The notes: generated by a model not told the origin, from the sequence alone. Numbered from the stretch's first letter, positions 22,156-32,068 are shown. The stretch is 64,000 nucleotides of DNA from Phocaeicola faecium (GCF_014837055.1 NZ_JACSPQ010000002.1:124001-188000), one strand, 5' to 3'. Numbers and translations: made by a program.

Positions 22156-22262
22156 TTTTCCGATTAAGTGTTTTTATCCGCCCCCTTTCTGAGTTTGTTT
22201 CCGGTCTGTTCTTCGAAAACAATTCTCAAACCGAGGCAGAGCAAAATTTAAATAGGCCCTGA
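22140..22262. repeat. MITE-like element, 123 bp, overlapping the DUF805 stop
   Basis: Left tip TAAGAGCCTGTTTTAATTTTC, right tip GCAAAATTTAAATAGGCCCTGA. The interior is nearly the same as in the element at 21188. It overlaps the last 16 bases of the DUF805 gene. Confidence 0.65.
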
Positions 22263-22305
22263 TTGAAATTGGATTTGTGGTATTTAAGAAAGTTAAAATG
22301 TTTTG

Positions 22306-22343
22306 CTGTCCCCTTAATCAGTTTGTACTGATGCAGGGGACAG
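22306..22343 (+). terminator. Hairpin terminator between DUF805 and DMT transporter genes
   Basis: CTGTCCCC (22306-22313) pairs with GGGGACAG (22336-22343), with a second inner stem (ATCAGT / ACTGAT). It is followed on the plus strand by TGTTTTTTATGG. Lying between converging genes, it may serve both. Confidence 0.65.
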
Positions 22344-22349
22344 TGTTTT

Positions 22350-23228
22350 TTATGGCTCCTGTTTGCGGGTAGCGATGTATATGCCTGTCAGTATCAATAT
22401 CATTCCTCCCAGTGCTACGAGGGTTATTTGTTCGTTAAGAACTGCATAAGCTCCCAGCATGGTAGCAAGCGGATTCAGATAAAGATAATTGGAACTCTGT
22501 ATGACTCCCATTTTGCTTACTACTATATTCCATAACAGATAACAGCCTAATGATGCTGCAATCCCAAGAAACAGCAAATTCCCTAAAATGACCGGAGTTA
22601 CTAACAGGTCGAAATCCATGAACAAAGGTTGGATTAAAAACACGGGCAATATGGTTAAGATGCCATAGAAAAACACTTTGCGCGTTATGAATATCGAAGA
22701 ATAGTTGTTGGTTATCCGCTTGATTATTAAGCTGTATACGCCCCATAAAAGAGATGCCGATAAAGCCAAGAAGTCGCCTGTGGGAGATAGTTTGAGCACA
22801 ACGTTTCCGTTGAATATAACCAACCCTACTCCTAACAGTGCGGCTAAAGAGCCGTAAACGAATCTTTTGGTAAACTTCTCGTTGCGCGTACACAATACGG
22901 TTAGAATGGTTGCTGATAGTGGCGAGGTGCAAATAATAAAAGACACATTAGATGCTTGTGTCATCTGTAAAGACAGGTTTTGCAGGAAGAAGAATAGCGA
23001 ACCACCGGTTATTCCGCCGGCCATCATATACAACTCATCTTTCCAATTATCTGCGAATAACTTTAACGGAGAAATCGTCCAGATGCCGATATAGGCTAAC
23101 AAGAAGCGGTAAAAGAAAACATCTTGAGGGGAAAGTCCGTAGTTGATGAGTATTTTGGTAGAGATAAAAGTTGTGCCCCAAATAAATACAACTGCAATAG
23201 CAATCAGTTGATAATACCTCTGTTTCAT
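22350..23228 (-). CDS. EamA/DMT-superfamily transporter
   Basis: A 292-residue inner-membrane protein of the drug/metabolite transporter superfamily with ten predicted helices in two EamA halves (start IAIAVVFIWGTTFISTKI; second half from about residue 150, LSPTGDFLALSASLLWGVYSLI). The start is set at 23228 (MKQRYYQL) because the upstream in-frame codons encode a charged, non-membrane stretch. Substrate is not predictable; family members export amino acids, sugars or metabolites. It is probably a single-gene unit. Confidence 0.9.
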   Translation of the reverse strand: MKQRYYQLIAIAVVFIWGTTFISTKILINYGLSPQDVFFYRFLLAYIGIWTISPLKLFADNWKDELYMMAGGITGGSLFFFLQNLSLQMTQASNVSFIICTSPLSATILTVLCTRNEKFTKRFVYGSLAALLGVGLVIFNGNVVLKLSPTGDFLALSASLLWGVYSLIIKRITNNYSSIFITRKVFFYGILTILPVFLIQPLFMDFDLLVTPVILGNLLFLGIAASLGCYLLWNIVVSKMGVIQSSNYLYLNPLATMLGAYAVLNEQITLVALGGMILILTGIYIATRKQEP

Positions 23229-23416
23229 TTCAAAAAAAGATGTGAGTCGTTTGTTTTTTCGTGCGAAAATATGTCTTATGCGTAAAATAATCAATCGGAA
23301 TACTTGAAATGTACATGATATAAAAAGTTATATCATTGGTTTATAGTTATTTAATAATTTTATTTGTACATCTGTTTAGATAGGATTTAATGGAAAAAAG
23401 ATTGGTAGTGATTCTT

Positions 23417-23451
23417 GGAGGCCGCTTCGTTTGTATATTGAAGCGACCTCC
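23417..23451 (-). terminator. Terminator of the susC/susD-esterase operon
   Basis: GGAGGCCGCTTC (23417-23428) and GAAGCGACCTCC (23440-23451) form a 12-bp stem with one G-U pair, downstream of the sialate esterase gene on the minus strand. A weak T-rich tract follows. Confidence 0.5.
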
Positions 23452-23485
23452 GGAATCACAGTTTATATGAAAAAAGGTAGGGTTT

Positions 23486-25555
23486 TTATCGGATGATTCC
23501 CCGGAAGGTGGATGCCGGCAGTCCGTCGCCATTCACCAGATTAGCCCGGGTAAACGGTTGCCATCCATATCGAACAAACTTCGGATGTTTTACCTTGTCT
23601 GTATAGAGGATGACTTTGTTTTTTCTTATTTCGGCTCTGGCAGGGAAATAAAAGCCTTCGTAGGTTGCCACTTCAAAATGCGTAAGCGGTTTCCCATCCG
23701 AAGTGTGTAAGCCTTCGCCGTAAGCAAACTCTACCACTACGGTATCGTTTTCCTGTGTGGCGCGTTTGAATAGAGGCCCCGACGGTACTATCGCTTTGCC
23801 ATATTCGCGGCAAAGCGCCCATCGAGCCAAGCGTTCTCCTATCGGCCGTTTGTCGGTAGGATGTACATCAAGAGAATCTCCTTTGTCGGACGAAACAGCC
23901 ATTCCGGTGTATGGAATATCTTGCATAAGCAGTCGCTGGCTGTCGCGGAACCACGTCCACGAAGGACGGTTAAGGCTGGAGAGCTGAACAAAATAGAACG
24001 GCAGTCGTGCATTGTTCCACTGCTTTCTCCATCCTTCCACTAACAGTTTAAACAGCCGGCTGTGTGCCTGCATGTTATGCGCGTTCGATTCTCCCTGATA
24101 CCAGATAACTCCTTTTATCGGATATTTTTCGAGTGGCAGGATACCGGCTTCATACAGGTAACACGGCTCGTACGGATGCCGCTTGAAGGGTGATGTGCTT
24201 CGCTTCAGGTTCAGTAAAGCCCGTTCGCGTGCCCATTGCTGGGTAAAGTCGTTGGTCGTCCAGTCTTTGAGGATAGCCGGAAAATTTGCCTCCAATGAAA
24301 AACGGTCCGTCCATGATTCGGTAGTAGAACCTCCCACGGCATTACAGATGAGTCCGACGGGCACGTGCAGGCTGTCTTGAAGCATCTTCCCGAAGTAATA
24401 AGCTACTGCCGAAAAGTTGGCAGCCGAAACAGGCGTACATGTTTGCCATGCCGTTTCTTTGTAATACATCAGTCGGCTCGCCGAATCGATGGCTTGTTCT
24501 GTCCATTCGGAAGCATCGGTTTTCCATCTGCCCTGCATGTTAAACAGACGGATGTCCGGATTCGTAGCTTGCGGTATGGCAGACGCCGCGTTCCGGTCTT
24601 GTTTCAACATAAATTCCATGTTCGACTGTCCGGAACACAACCAGACTTCCCCCGCTGCCACGTTTCGGAACGTTTGGGAGGTTTCCGGTGTGCTGACCGT
24701 CAGCGTGTAATTGCTTCCCGCCCGTATCGGGTCTATTGTCACTTCCCATCTTCCATTCTTTCCGGCAGTTGCCGTTTTATGCTGTCCTGCAATCTTTACG
24801 GTTACATGAGTACCCGCATTCGCCATTCCATGTATGCAGAGGGCGGTATCTCTTTGTAACACCATGTTGTCTGAATAGGTGGCGGGTAGTTGCAATCCGC
24901 CGTAATTCCCCGTAATGGCAGCATATACGGTCTTTGCCAAAATACCTGCTCCCTCTTCGTTGGGATGAATGGCATCGGGAAACAGATTAGGGAAAGGGTA
25001 AAGCGGCGTATGAAAATCAATCAGTTCCGCTCCGCTGATTTCCGACACGGTTTTGATAGCCTCCTGTATCTCTTTGTGCCATTGCTGCGTACCCGACATG
25101 AAACGTGGATGTCTGTCGCCTATCGGAGTAATGTAAGCAATCAGGATGCGGCATTGCGGATTGACTTCTCTGAACGAATCAATCAGGCGAAGATAATCTT
25201 TCACGAAGTTATCTCGATAATCAGGCCAATCACGCGGGTCGGTATCGTTTACTCCCAAATGAATAACAACAATATCTGCTGCAAACCGAAGCGCATTCTG
25301 ATACTCCTCCTGCTTCCGGTACGGGCGATGCCCCTTTTCAAGCAAGGTAGCTCCCGGTTTCCCGAAGTTGCCCACCCGGAATCTGTCGCCCAACATATTC
25401 TGAAGCTGAGCAGGATAAGACATCTTCATTCTGTCAACGATTCCCGTTCCATAGGTAATGCTGTTTCCCATGCAAGCCACCTTGACGGTTTCGTCAGCTT
25501 GCGTCCAGACAGTAATCCAAGAACAAAGAATAAGCAAAACAAAGAATCGTTTCAT
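23486..25555 (-). CDS. Two-domain sialate O-acetylesterase
   Basis: A 689-residue exported esterase that removes O-acetyl groups from sialic acids. It has a signal peptide (about 1-20), an N-terminal SGNH/GDSL domain with GNSIT (nucleophile Ser32), GVNDT and DAIHPNE (Asp194, His197), then a linker Ig-like domain (about 220-300), and a C-terminal SASA/DUF303 domain with GQSNMEF (Ser311) and a late VHPTDKRPIGERLA motif supplying His. The pairing of two esterase domains resembles the EstA/NanS-type enzymes of gut Bacteroides. The start codon lies 2 bp from the stop of the second SGNH gene. It allows the sialidase of the same locus to work on O-acetylated mucin sialic acids. Confidence 0.92.
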   Translation of the reverse strand: MKRFFVLLILCSWITVWTQADETVKVACMGNSITYGTGIVDRMKMSYPAQLQNMLGDRFRVGNFGKPGATLLEKGHRPYRKQEEYQNALRFAADIVVIHLGVNDTDPRDWPDYRDNFVKDYLRLIDSFREVNPQCRILIAYITPIGDRHPRFMSGTQQWHKEIQEAIKTVSEISGAELIDFHTPLYPFPNLFPDAIHPNEEGAGILAKTVYAAITGNYGGLQLPATYSDNMVLQRDTALCIHGMANAGTHVTVKIAGQHKTATAGKNGRWEVTIDPIRAGSNYTLTVSTPETSQTFRNVAAGEVWLCSGQSNMEFMLKQDRNAASAIPQATNPDIRLFNMQGRWKTDASEWTEQAIDSASRLMYYKETAWQTCTPVSAANFSAVAYYFGKMLQDSLHVPVGLICNAVGGSTTESWTDRFSLEANFPAILKDWTTNDFTQQWARERALLNLKRSTSPFKRHPYEPCYLYEAGILPLEKYPIKGVIWYQGESNAHNMQAHSRLFKLLVEGWRKQWNNARLPFYFVQLSSLNRPSWTWFRDSQRLLMQDIPYTGMAVSSDKGDSLDVHPTDKRPIGERLARWALCREYGKAIVPSGPLFKRATQENDTVVVEFAYGEGLHTSDGKPLTHFEVATYEGFYFPARAEIRKNKVILYTDKVKHPKFVRYGWQPFTRANLVNGDGLPASTFRGIIR

Positions 25556-25557
25556 GG

Positions 25558-26220
25558 CTATTTTTTAATATAAGGAGTGATAATTGTTTTCCAAAGCAGA
25601 TACCCTTTACCTAACAAGTGAAGTCCGTCGTTCGTATATTCGGTCTTCATCTGACCTTGTTCGTCTGCAAAATGAGAGAACAGGTCAATATAAGTCACAT
25701 GTTCCTCTTGTGTCATTTGCCGGATAGCCCGATTGATATCCGGTATCATTTGCCAGCGCGAAGTGTGTTCCTCAAACATCTTGTAATGGGGAGTAACAGG
25801 AAGTAAGCTCTGTACAAAAAGTTCGGTATGTGGAGACTCGGCCTTTACTTTCTTGACAATATTCCGAATACTTTCCGTTATATTGTTCGCCGACTCTCCT
25901 CTCGGCACGTTGTTGATTCCGATAAGTAAGAATATCTGTGCGGGCTGCCCCTTGAGCAACACCGAAAGTCGGTCGTAAACACCTTCGGTGGTATCTCCGC
26001 TGATTCCCCGGTTTTTTACATGCGGATTATTGAACAGTTCGCTCCATTCTCCCCCGTCCGTAATGCTGTTTCCAATAAATAAAATATCATCGGCAGATAC
26101 GGGTAACTGTTCAAATAATGTAGCCCGCTGATAGTAATATGTAGAATATTTCGGGGTGGCTTGTCCGAAAAGCGAAATATTGGCAGCAAGGCAACACAGG
26201 AGGAAAATAAGTTTTTTCAT
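25558..26220 (-). CDS. SGNH/GDSL-type esterase
   Basis: A 220-residue exported hydrolase. A short signal peptide (MKKLIFLLCCLAANISLFGQA) precedes the SGNH blocks: GNSITDGGEW (nucleophile Ser), RGISGDTT (Gly), IGINNVP (Asn) and NDGLHL (Asp/His). The start at 26220 is chosen for its signal peptide; upstream in-frame sequence overlaps a hairpin. It probably acts on acetylated sialic acid or another acyl sugar, as inferred from its place between susD and the two-domain esterase. Confidence 0.85.
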   Translation of the reverse strand: MKKLIFLLCCLAANISLFGQATPKYSTYYYQRATLFEQLPVSADDILFIGNSITDGGEWSELFNNPHVKNRGISGDTTEGVYDRLSVLLKGQPAQIFLLIGINNVPRGESANNITESIRNIVKKVKAESPHTELFVQSLLPVTPHYKMFEEHTSRWQMIPDINRAIRQMTQEEHVTYIDLFSHFADEQGQMKTEYTNDGLHLLGKGYLLWKTIITPYIKK

Positions 26221-26250
26221 TTTCGAAAAGATATTTAGGGAAAAGCAAAA

Positions 26251-26281
26251 GAGTATCCTCACAAACTTAGGGAGGATACTC
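26251..26281 (-). terminator. Intra-operon hairpin between susD and the esterase genes
   Basis: GAGTATCCTC (26251-26260) pairs perfectly with GAGGATACTC (26272-26281); on the minus strand it is followed by TTTTGCTTTT. It lies inside the susC-susD-esterase unit and probably lowers expression of the two esterases relative to SusCD. Confidence 0.6.
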
Positions 26282-26301
26282 TTTTTCAAAGGACTACTTA
26301 A

Positions 26302-27867
26302 TTAATTTTCATATCCGGGAGTTTGCTTCAGCGCTTCATTTTCTCCCAAAGTATTTTCATCAATCGGCCATAACAGGCGTGAAGCATTTGCGTTAGAATA
26401 TTTCGTAGCATATTCATCACCCATCAGTCGGATGTCATACCATCTCTTTCCTTCGAACAAGAATTCTCTCATCCGTTCTTTCAGGATTGCTTCGAGCGGG
26501 TCTGCGTCACTTCCTACAAAGCGGTTGTTAGTGTAGAATGCAGCATCCGTATCGTTCGGATATGCCACTTCTGCTCTGTGGGCATTGAAATATTCTGTTC
26601 CGTATGCACGTTTGCGTACTTCGTTGATTTCTGCTGTGATGTCTTCTCCCAAGAATGCTTTTGCTTCCGCAAGAGCTAACAGGCAGTCGGCATATCTGTA
26701 GATGGGATAATCATCAAGCCAGCTTCGGGTAGCGTCACCTTCCAGCAATACACCTTGAAACTTATAAGGTATCGGTGCGCTGAATGTAATCTCTTTGGTA
26801 TTTTCATTTTGTTGATATATACCTTTGATTGAATAACCTTTTCGGGTATCCCCGTCGCGGAACAGCTTGGTGTACAGTTCCTGTTCAACTTGGTAACGGA
26901 TAAGACCGTTCATATCAGACATATCCGTTTGGCTCAGCGGGGTTCCGTTTTCATCACAATAAGAAGCAAAGAAGTTCTGGTTCATAACCATATTCAGTCT
27001 GTACTGGTCGTTCCACATCGTGTATTCGTTTCTTCCGTTGTGGATGGTGAAGATGATTTCTGAGTTCTCTTTGTTGTCATAAGCGAATACTCTGCTGAAA
27101 TTGCTCTGCAATGTAACGTTGGCATTCTTTACGCTTTCCAATGCGTTTTTTGCCGTCGTGTAGTCGGTATTGCCTCCTCCCATGTGTCTGCCGCTCCACA
27201 GATAGACTTCTCCTTTCAGCATCATGGTAGCTGCTTTAGACCAATAACATTTGCCGTTTTTGAAAGAGTAATCATCGCCGAACGCATCTTCCGAACTTTG
27301 AATATCGTTCTTGATTTGCGTCATCACCTCGGTTGCGGGTGAAGCTGCTTTACTCATGTTTCCGATGTTGACAGAAGTTCCTTCCGTATAGTCAAGATGA
27401 AGAATAACATCACCCCATGAACGCAGCAGGTGGAAGTAAACGTATGCTCTCAATCCGTATGCCTGTCCCAGATAGTAGCTTCTGACATTGTCTGCCAATA
27501 AACCGGTTGATTCAGTATGGCTGATCATCAGGTTTAACTGGTTGATGATGGTATAAAATTCACCGTAGTTGCTGATTACCGGATTGGCGGCATTCAGTGT
27601 GTTGTCAATCATTCGTTCTACACCTTGTGTAGCTTCGCCGGTAAACGGATTGGTGTTGTAAATATCGGCACGCGGTTCTCCCAATTCGAAGATGGTGTAC
27701 GTCCGTTCACGAAGCAAGCCGTGAAGACCCACGTTGAAGGCTTCGAATTGAGCTGCATCTTGCCAGTAGTTTGCATCCGTAATGCTGCTGACCGGTTCCA
27801 TGTCCAGACATCCGGAGAAAGATGTAGCGATACATCCTGCTAAAATATAATTGAATATCTTTTTCAT
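26302..27867 (-). CDS. SusD/RagB-family surface lipoprotein of the sialic acid locus
   Basis: A 521-residue lipoprotein with lipobox FSGC (Cys20), the classical SusD start (LDMEPVSSITDANYWQDAAQFEAF), TPR-like helices, and the family C-terminal signature RMREFLFEGKRWYDIRLMGDEY. It lies 16 bp downstream of its SusC partner. By context it is the counterpart of NanU, the sialic acid-binding partner of the NanO transporter in Bacteroides and Tannerella; the assignment rests on gene order, not on identified binding residues. Confidence 0.92.
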   Translation of the reverse strand: MKKIFNYILAGCIATSFSGCLDMEPVSSITDANYWQDAAQFEAFNVGLHGLLRERTYTIFELGEPRADIYNTNPFTGEATQGVERMIDNTLNAANPVISNYGEFYTIINQLNLMISHTESTGLLADNVRSYYLGQAYGLRAYVYFHLLRSWGDVILHLDYTEGTSVNIGNMSKAASPATEVMTQIKNDIQSSEDAFGDDYSFKNGKCYWSKAATMMLKGEVYLWSGRHMGGGNTDYTTAKNALESVKNANVTLQSNFSRVFAYDNKENSEIIFTIHNGRNEYTMWNDQYRLNMVMNQNFFASYCDENGTPLSQTDMSDMNGLIRYQVEQELYTKLFRDGDTRKGYSIKGIYQQNENTKEITFSAPIPYKFQGVLLEGDATRSWLDDYPIYRYADCLLALAEAKAFLGEDITAEINEVRKRAYGTEYFNAHRAEVAYPNDTDAAFYTNNRFVGSDADPLEAILKERMREFLFEGKRWYDIRLMGDEYATKYSNANASRLLWPIDENTLGENEALKQTPGYEN

Positions 27868-27883
27868 AACTTGTAGTGATAAT

Positions 27884-30800
27884 TTAGAATGTTACAGATA
27901 AACCAAACAATACGGTTCTCGGAGTAGGATAACGTCCGTTATCAATACCGCGACCATAAACAGTTGAGAGTGCCGGTTCGGGTGATACACCGTCATAGCC
28001 TGTAATGTAGAACAGGTTCTGTCCGGTTACATATACTTGTGCGTCGGTCATTCCCGCTTTGCTTATCCATTTTTTCGGCAGGCTATAGCTTAATGTAATT
28101 TCGCGCAAAGCCAAATAATCTCCCTTTTCATAGAAGCGTGAACTGTTGTTGTCTACTGCCGTATTTCCGTTATTTGAACGGGTAATGTTTTTCTTGTTCA
28201 ACTGGTCGGCGTAAGTAAATACCGGAAGGTCGGTGTCAGGATTGGTTTCACTCCACATGTCGTGAACTTGCGTAATGATGTTAAACTGTCCCTGATACTG
28301 TCCGAGTGAGCGGGCTTTCAAGTCATTATAAATCGTATGACCCAAAGCGTAGTCGAAACGTGCGTATAATGACCAGTTCTTATATGAGAGGGTAGTTGAA
28401 AGTCCACCGGTTACTTTCGGGAAAATGTTTCCTACCACATCGCGGTCGAGGCTGTTGATTTTTCCGTCTTGGTTGATATCTTTCCAGCAAACGTCTCCCG
28501 GTTCGATGGGTTTCCATCCATCCGATTCGGCGTAGGTCACTCCCGTGTTCGGGTTGATTTGGTCTGCCATGCCCGGTCCGTAAAGGTTGGCAACTTCATC
28601 GATAACCATGTTGGCGTTAGCACGTACATCGTCCCAGTCTCTGAATACGTGGTGTTGTACGTAACCTACCAAGTCGCCTAACTTACCACCTTCTCTATAA
28701 CCGCCAATCCATTTGGTAGGAGTGGTTCCGGTTTCGGGGTCGTACGGTCCGGCTGCAACTTCGTATCCGTCTATTTGGTTAAACGGTTTGTCGCTTGTAG
28801 GAAGTTGCAAAACCTTGTTCGATACAGAGGTAAGGTTTGCCGAAACTTCCCAGTTGAACCCGTCGGGATTAGAGAGGATGTTTGCTCTTACTTCCATTTC
28901 GAAACCGGAGTTGCGCAGTTTACCCAAGTTGGTCTTCATGCTTGAGAAACCGGTATATGCCGGCAGGTTCACATCAGTAAGCAAATCATCGGTAGTTCGG
29001 TTATAGTAGTCCAAAATAAACGCCAAGCGGTTGTTGAAGAATCCTAAGTCCAAACCGGCTTCGAACGAGCGGCTCTGTTCCCATCTCAAACCGGTGTTTA
29101 TCAACGTTGAGTTGTAATATCCGGTTGCACCGTTGTAGTTACCGGCTCCGATTTGTCTGTAAACTCCGTAAATGTCGAAGTTTCCGATTCCGTTTACGTT
29201 ACCGTTTACACCGTAACTCAAACGCGGTTTGATGTTGCTGATAACATCGGCTACTTTAGATTCTTTCCAGAAATCTTCTTCAGTAACATTCCATCCTACG
29301 GAAACACCCGGGAAGAAACCCCAACGGTTGTCTTTCAAACGTGAGATACCGTCGTAACGTGCTACCAATGATACGAGGTATTTCATTTGATAGTTGTAAT
29401 TCACACGTCCGAATACGGAAGCAATACGATACCCCGTCTTGTTTGAAGTGGTATAAGTACGTGTCGCTCCGGCGTTCAGCGTCGGGATGTCGTCGGTCGG
29501 TGAATTTTGGGTTCTTGCCTCCATAGAAAATTCATTATACCCAAAATATTCACTACCTAACATGACATCCAAGTTATGGCTGTCTTTGAACGTGTCGCGA
29601 TAGTTCAACGTTCCGTTGACCTGTATCTGAGTGTAACGCTGTATCTGCGCAGTTGCTTCGCGCGTATTGGTCGGGTCAGCCGATGTTTGGAATTGGTAAG
29701 ACTTGTTAAACGATTCATACTGGTAGTCATAATGATAGAGAGATGAGTTGCCGCTCAATGTCAGTTTCTTGGGGATGATGTCCAAATCGAATCCGAAATT
29801 GTAAGTTGCCTTGCGCGTTCCGTCTTCGCTGGTAAGCCTTTCTCTGTAATATTCCGGATTACCGTCGCCCGTATTCCATCCTGATGCCGGTGTGCCGTCT
29901 TCGTTATACGGATTCCATGTAGGACGTTGTGAGCGCGTACGGTAGAATAATTCGTATGAACCAATCCACAACGACGGCTGTTGAGACCATGTATAAGTAG
30001 CTCCTCCTTTTACATTTAAGAAGGGGAATATCTTATATGTTCCGCTGACAGAACCGTTGAAACGCTTGTAGCCTGTTCCCTGAATCTGACCATCTTCCTT
30101 GTAATATCCCATGCTGGCGATGTAAGTACCCTTGTCGTTACCGCCGGTGATGTTGATGTAATGGTCTTGGGTCAGCGCTGTTTTGTCGAACACGGCGTCG
30201 TCTAACATGCCGCTGTAATCCTTGTAGAGCAACTGTTGTCCTTCGTAGTACGGGTCGTCCATAACCAGCCATCCTTCATTCTGGAGGTGAGAATTTTCGC
30301 TGGTAAGGTATTGAACATCAATCAAGTTGTTTTGCGTACCGTAACCCGTTTGCGTATCTACGCTGGCAGCACCCGGCACGTTGTTGGTATACCGCTTGTA
30401 ACCCAAACGGTTATAGTAGATATAATCGTGTGCGTTACAGAAGTCGTACCCCATGCGGGCAAAGTTTACACCTAATTTGAATTTATAGTTTACAGTAGCT
30501 TTCCCTTCTTTTCCGCTTTTCGTTTCAACCAAGATAACACCTCCGTTGGCACGCGCTCCGTAGATAGCTGTTGAGGCAGCATCTTTCAATACCTGTATGG
30601 ATTCGATGTCTGAGGGGTTGATGTCGCTCATGCTGTCGCGGATAATACCATCGACAACGATTAACGCTCTACTGTTTCCACCCGTAATGGTTGCACCGCC
30701 TCGAAGGGTAATATCAGGTTCTGCACCCGGCTGTCCGGTGGTGTTTACTACACGCAGACCGGTTACCGAACCTTGCAGCGCCTGTCCTACGTTACTCATC

Positions 30801-31249
30801 GCCGCGTTTTTGATAACTTGGTCGTCCATTTTAGAGATGGCGGTAGTCAATGCCGCACGTTTTTGTGAGCCACCGTATCCGGTTACCACCACTTCGTCAA
30901 GAATTTCTGTATCTTCTTTTAATACAATGCTGAGAGGTTCGCCGTTCCAAACCATCGATTGGGTAGCATAACCGATAAATGAAATTTCGATAACGTCCCC
31001 TTTGTTTACGTTCGACAAGGCGAAATTGCCATCCAAATCAGTTATCGTACCGTTTGTTGTTCCTTTTACTACAACCGAAGCACCGATAACCGCTTCACCT
31101 GTTGCGTCTTTCACAATACCTTGACATGTGGCGGCCTGTTGTGTGATGCTGACTGCCATCTCGTCGTTAGTGGGTGTAGCGTTGACTATCCCGGTAGATA
31201 TGCTACCTAAAAACAGCAACATGCTAACTGACTTAAATCTTTTATTCAT
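27884..31249 (-). CDS. SusC-like TonB-dependent transporter of the sialic acid locus
   Basis: A 1121-residue outer-membrane transporter: signal peptide (about 1-24), carboxypeptidase-regulatory-like domain (about 42-115, CQGIVKDATGEAVIGASVVVKG), TonB-box-like DEVVVTGYG near 122, plug with VLKDAASTAIYGARANGGVILVETK (about 220-245, partly quoted) and beta-barrel ending LSVTF. The start at 31249 (MNKRFKS) gives a clean signal peptide; a -7 box lies about 93 bp upstream. Context suggests a NanO-like role in taking up sialic acid or sialylated fragments. Confidence 0.93.
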   Translation of the reverse strand: MNKRFKSVSMLLFLGSISTGIVNATPTNDEMAVSITQQAATCQGIVKDATGEAVIGASVVVKGTTNGTITDLDGNFALSNVNKGDVIEISFIGYATQSMVWNGEPLSIVLKEDTEILDEVVVTGYGGSQKRAALTTAISKMDDQVIKNAAMSNVGQALQGSVTGLRVVNTTGQPGAEPDITLRGGATITGGNSRALIVVDGIIRDSMSDINPSDIESIQVLKDAASTAIYGARANGGVILVETKSGKEGKATVNYKFKLGVNFARMGYDFCNAHDYIYYNRLGYKRYTNNVPGAASVDTQTGYGTQNNLIDVQYLTSENSHLQNEGWLVMDDPYYEGQQLLYKDYSGMLDDAVFDKTALTQDHYINITGGNDKGTYIASMGYYKEDGQIQGTGYKRFNGSVSGTYKIFPFLNVKGGATYTWSQQPSLWIGSYELFYRTRSQRPTWNPYNEDGTPASGWNTGDGNPEYYRERLTSEDGTRKATYNFGFDLDIIPKKLTLSGNSSLYHYDYQYESFNKSYQFQTSADPTNTREATAQIQRYTQIQVNGTLNYRDTFKDSHNLDVMLGSEYFGYNEFSMEARTQNSPTDDIPTLNAGATRTYTTSNKTGYRIASVFGRVNYNYQMKYLVSLVARYDGISRLKDNRWGFFPGVSVGWNVTEEDFWKESKVADVISNIKPRLSYGVNGNVNGIGNFDIYGVYRQIGAGNYNGATGYYNSTLINTGLRWEQSRSFEAGLDLGFFNNRLAFILDYYNRTTDDLLTDVNLPAYTGFSSMKTNLGKLRNSGFEMEVRANILSNPDGFNWEVSANLTSVSNKVLQLPTSDKPFNQIDGYEVAAGPYDPETGTTPTKWIGGYREGGKLGDLVGYVQHHVFRDWDDVRANANMVIDEVANLYGPGMADQINPNTGVTYAESDGWKPIEPGDVCWKDINQDGKINSLDRDVVGNIFPKVTGGLSTTLSYKNWSLYARFDYALGHTIYNDLKARSLGQYQGQFNIITQVHDMWSETNPDTDLPVFTYADQLNKKNITRSNNGNTAVDNNSSRFYEKGDYLALREITLSYSLPKKWISKAGMTDAQVYVTGQNLFYITGYDGVSPEPALSTVYGRGIDNGRYPTPRTVLFGLSVTF

Positions 31250-31341
31250 ACTTATTGAGTGTATTAGGTTAAAACTCATGATTGGTGTCTTGCCGAAACG
31301 TTAACAAAAGGTCAACTTTATAAAAACTGGGTTTGACAGGG

Positions 31342-31349
31342 CAAATATA
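31342..31349 (-). promoter_or_regulatory. -7 box of the sialic acid susC/susD operon
   Basis: On the minus strand TATATTTG, an exact TAnnTTTG match. A -33 element is not clear. Predicted start near 31335 gives a leader of about 86 nt before the ATG at 31249. Confidence 0.45.
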
Positions 31350-31613
31350 TAAATATATTTTCATAATGAAGAATATTTTGAAAGAATATTTTATTAACAA
31401 CCCAACTTTTTATGTTTTATATTTTTTATTAGGGCGTTTGTATATGTTTCATTTTAGTTAATAGCTTATTTTGTCAGAATGTAATTTTGAAATTTATGGC
31501 TGTGAAAATGTTACTGTTGTTTGAGAGCCATGATTTAACATTTAAAGAGCAAGGTTGGCTTTTGGGGAGCGATGGCTTTCGTTTGTCGGATTAGGAAAGC
31601 GGCTATTGGTTTA

Positions 31614-31709
31614 TCCCGCGAAACGCTACGGTTAGTTTGGGGTATTTCATGCGGATAAGTCTTCCGGTTTTACCCATAGGGATGACTTGCTTTTCGAATA
31701 GAAATTTTA
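31614..31709 (+). repeat. 96-bp CATGCGG intergenic repeat, copy C
   Basis: TCCCGCGAAACGCTACGG, then TTTCATGCGGATAAG, then TTTTACCCATAGGG, ending GAATAGAAATTTT. Same layout and length as the other copies. Confidence 0.6.
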
Positions 31710-31824
31710 ATACTTTTGGAGGCTGAAAAGTAACAGTCTTTATATATAAGGCATTGTTGCGTATTTGTTCAATCAGAATCTAAGGCTGAAAGTAATAATC
31801 TTTGTATGCAAGAACGATGAATGT

Positions 31825-31865
31825 AAAAAAAACGGCAGGTAAAAAAGCGCTGTTTTTACCTGCCG
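31825..31865 (-). terminator. Terminator of the nanA-nanE-MFS-yhcH-sialidase operon
   Basis: CGGCAGGTAAAAA (31833-31845) pairs with TTTTTACCTGCCG (31853-31865). Read on the minus strand the stem is followed by TTTTTTTT, so it stops transcription coming from the sialidase operon, beyond the MITE-like elements. Confidence 0.75.
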
Positions 31866-31889
31866 CAACTGATAAATAATCACTAATGC

Positions 31890-32068
31890 TAAGAGCTCGT
31901 TTAAATTTTCCAATAAGTTGTTTTTATCAGCTTCCCTTTGAGTTTGTTTCCGGTCTGTTTTCCCGTTTTTACTCGTCAGATAGCCCGCTATCCTCCTCGC
32001 AAAAACAAAAAAACATCCTCGAAAACAATTCTCAAACTAAAGTCGAGCAAAATTTAAACGAACTCTAA
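31890..32068. repeat. MITE-like element, 179 bp, with an internal insertion
   Basis: Tips TAAGAGCTCGTTTAAATTTTC and AAAATTTAAACGAACTCTAA. Outside and inside it matches the 122-bp element at 21188, but a stretch of about 57 bp (about 31963-32020, containing AGATAGCCCGCTATC and A-rich sequence) is extra. Confidence 0.65.
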
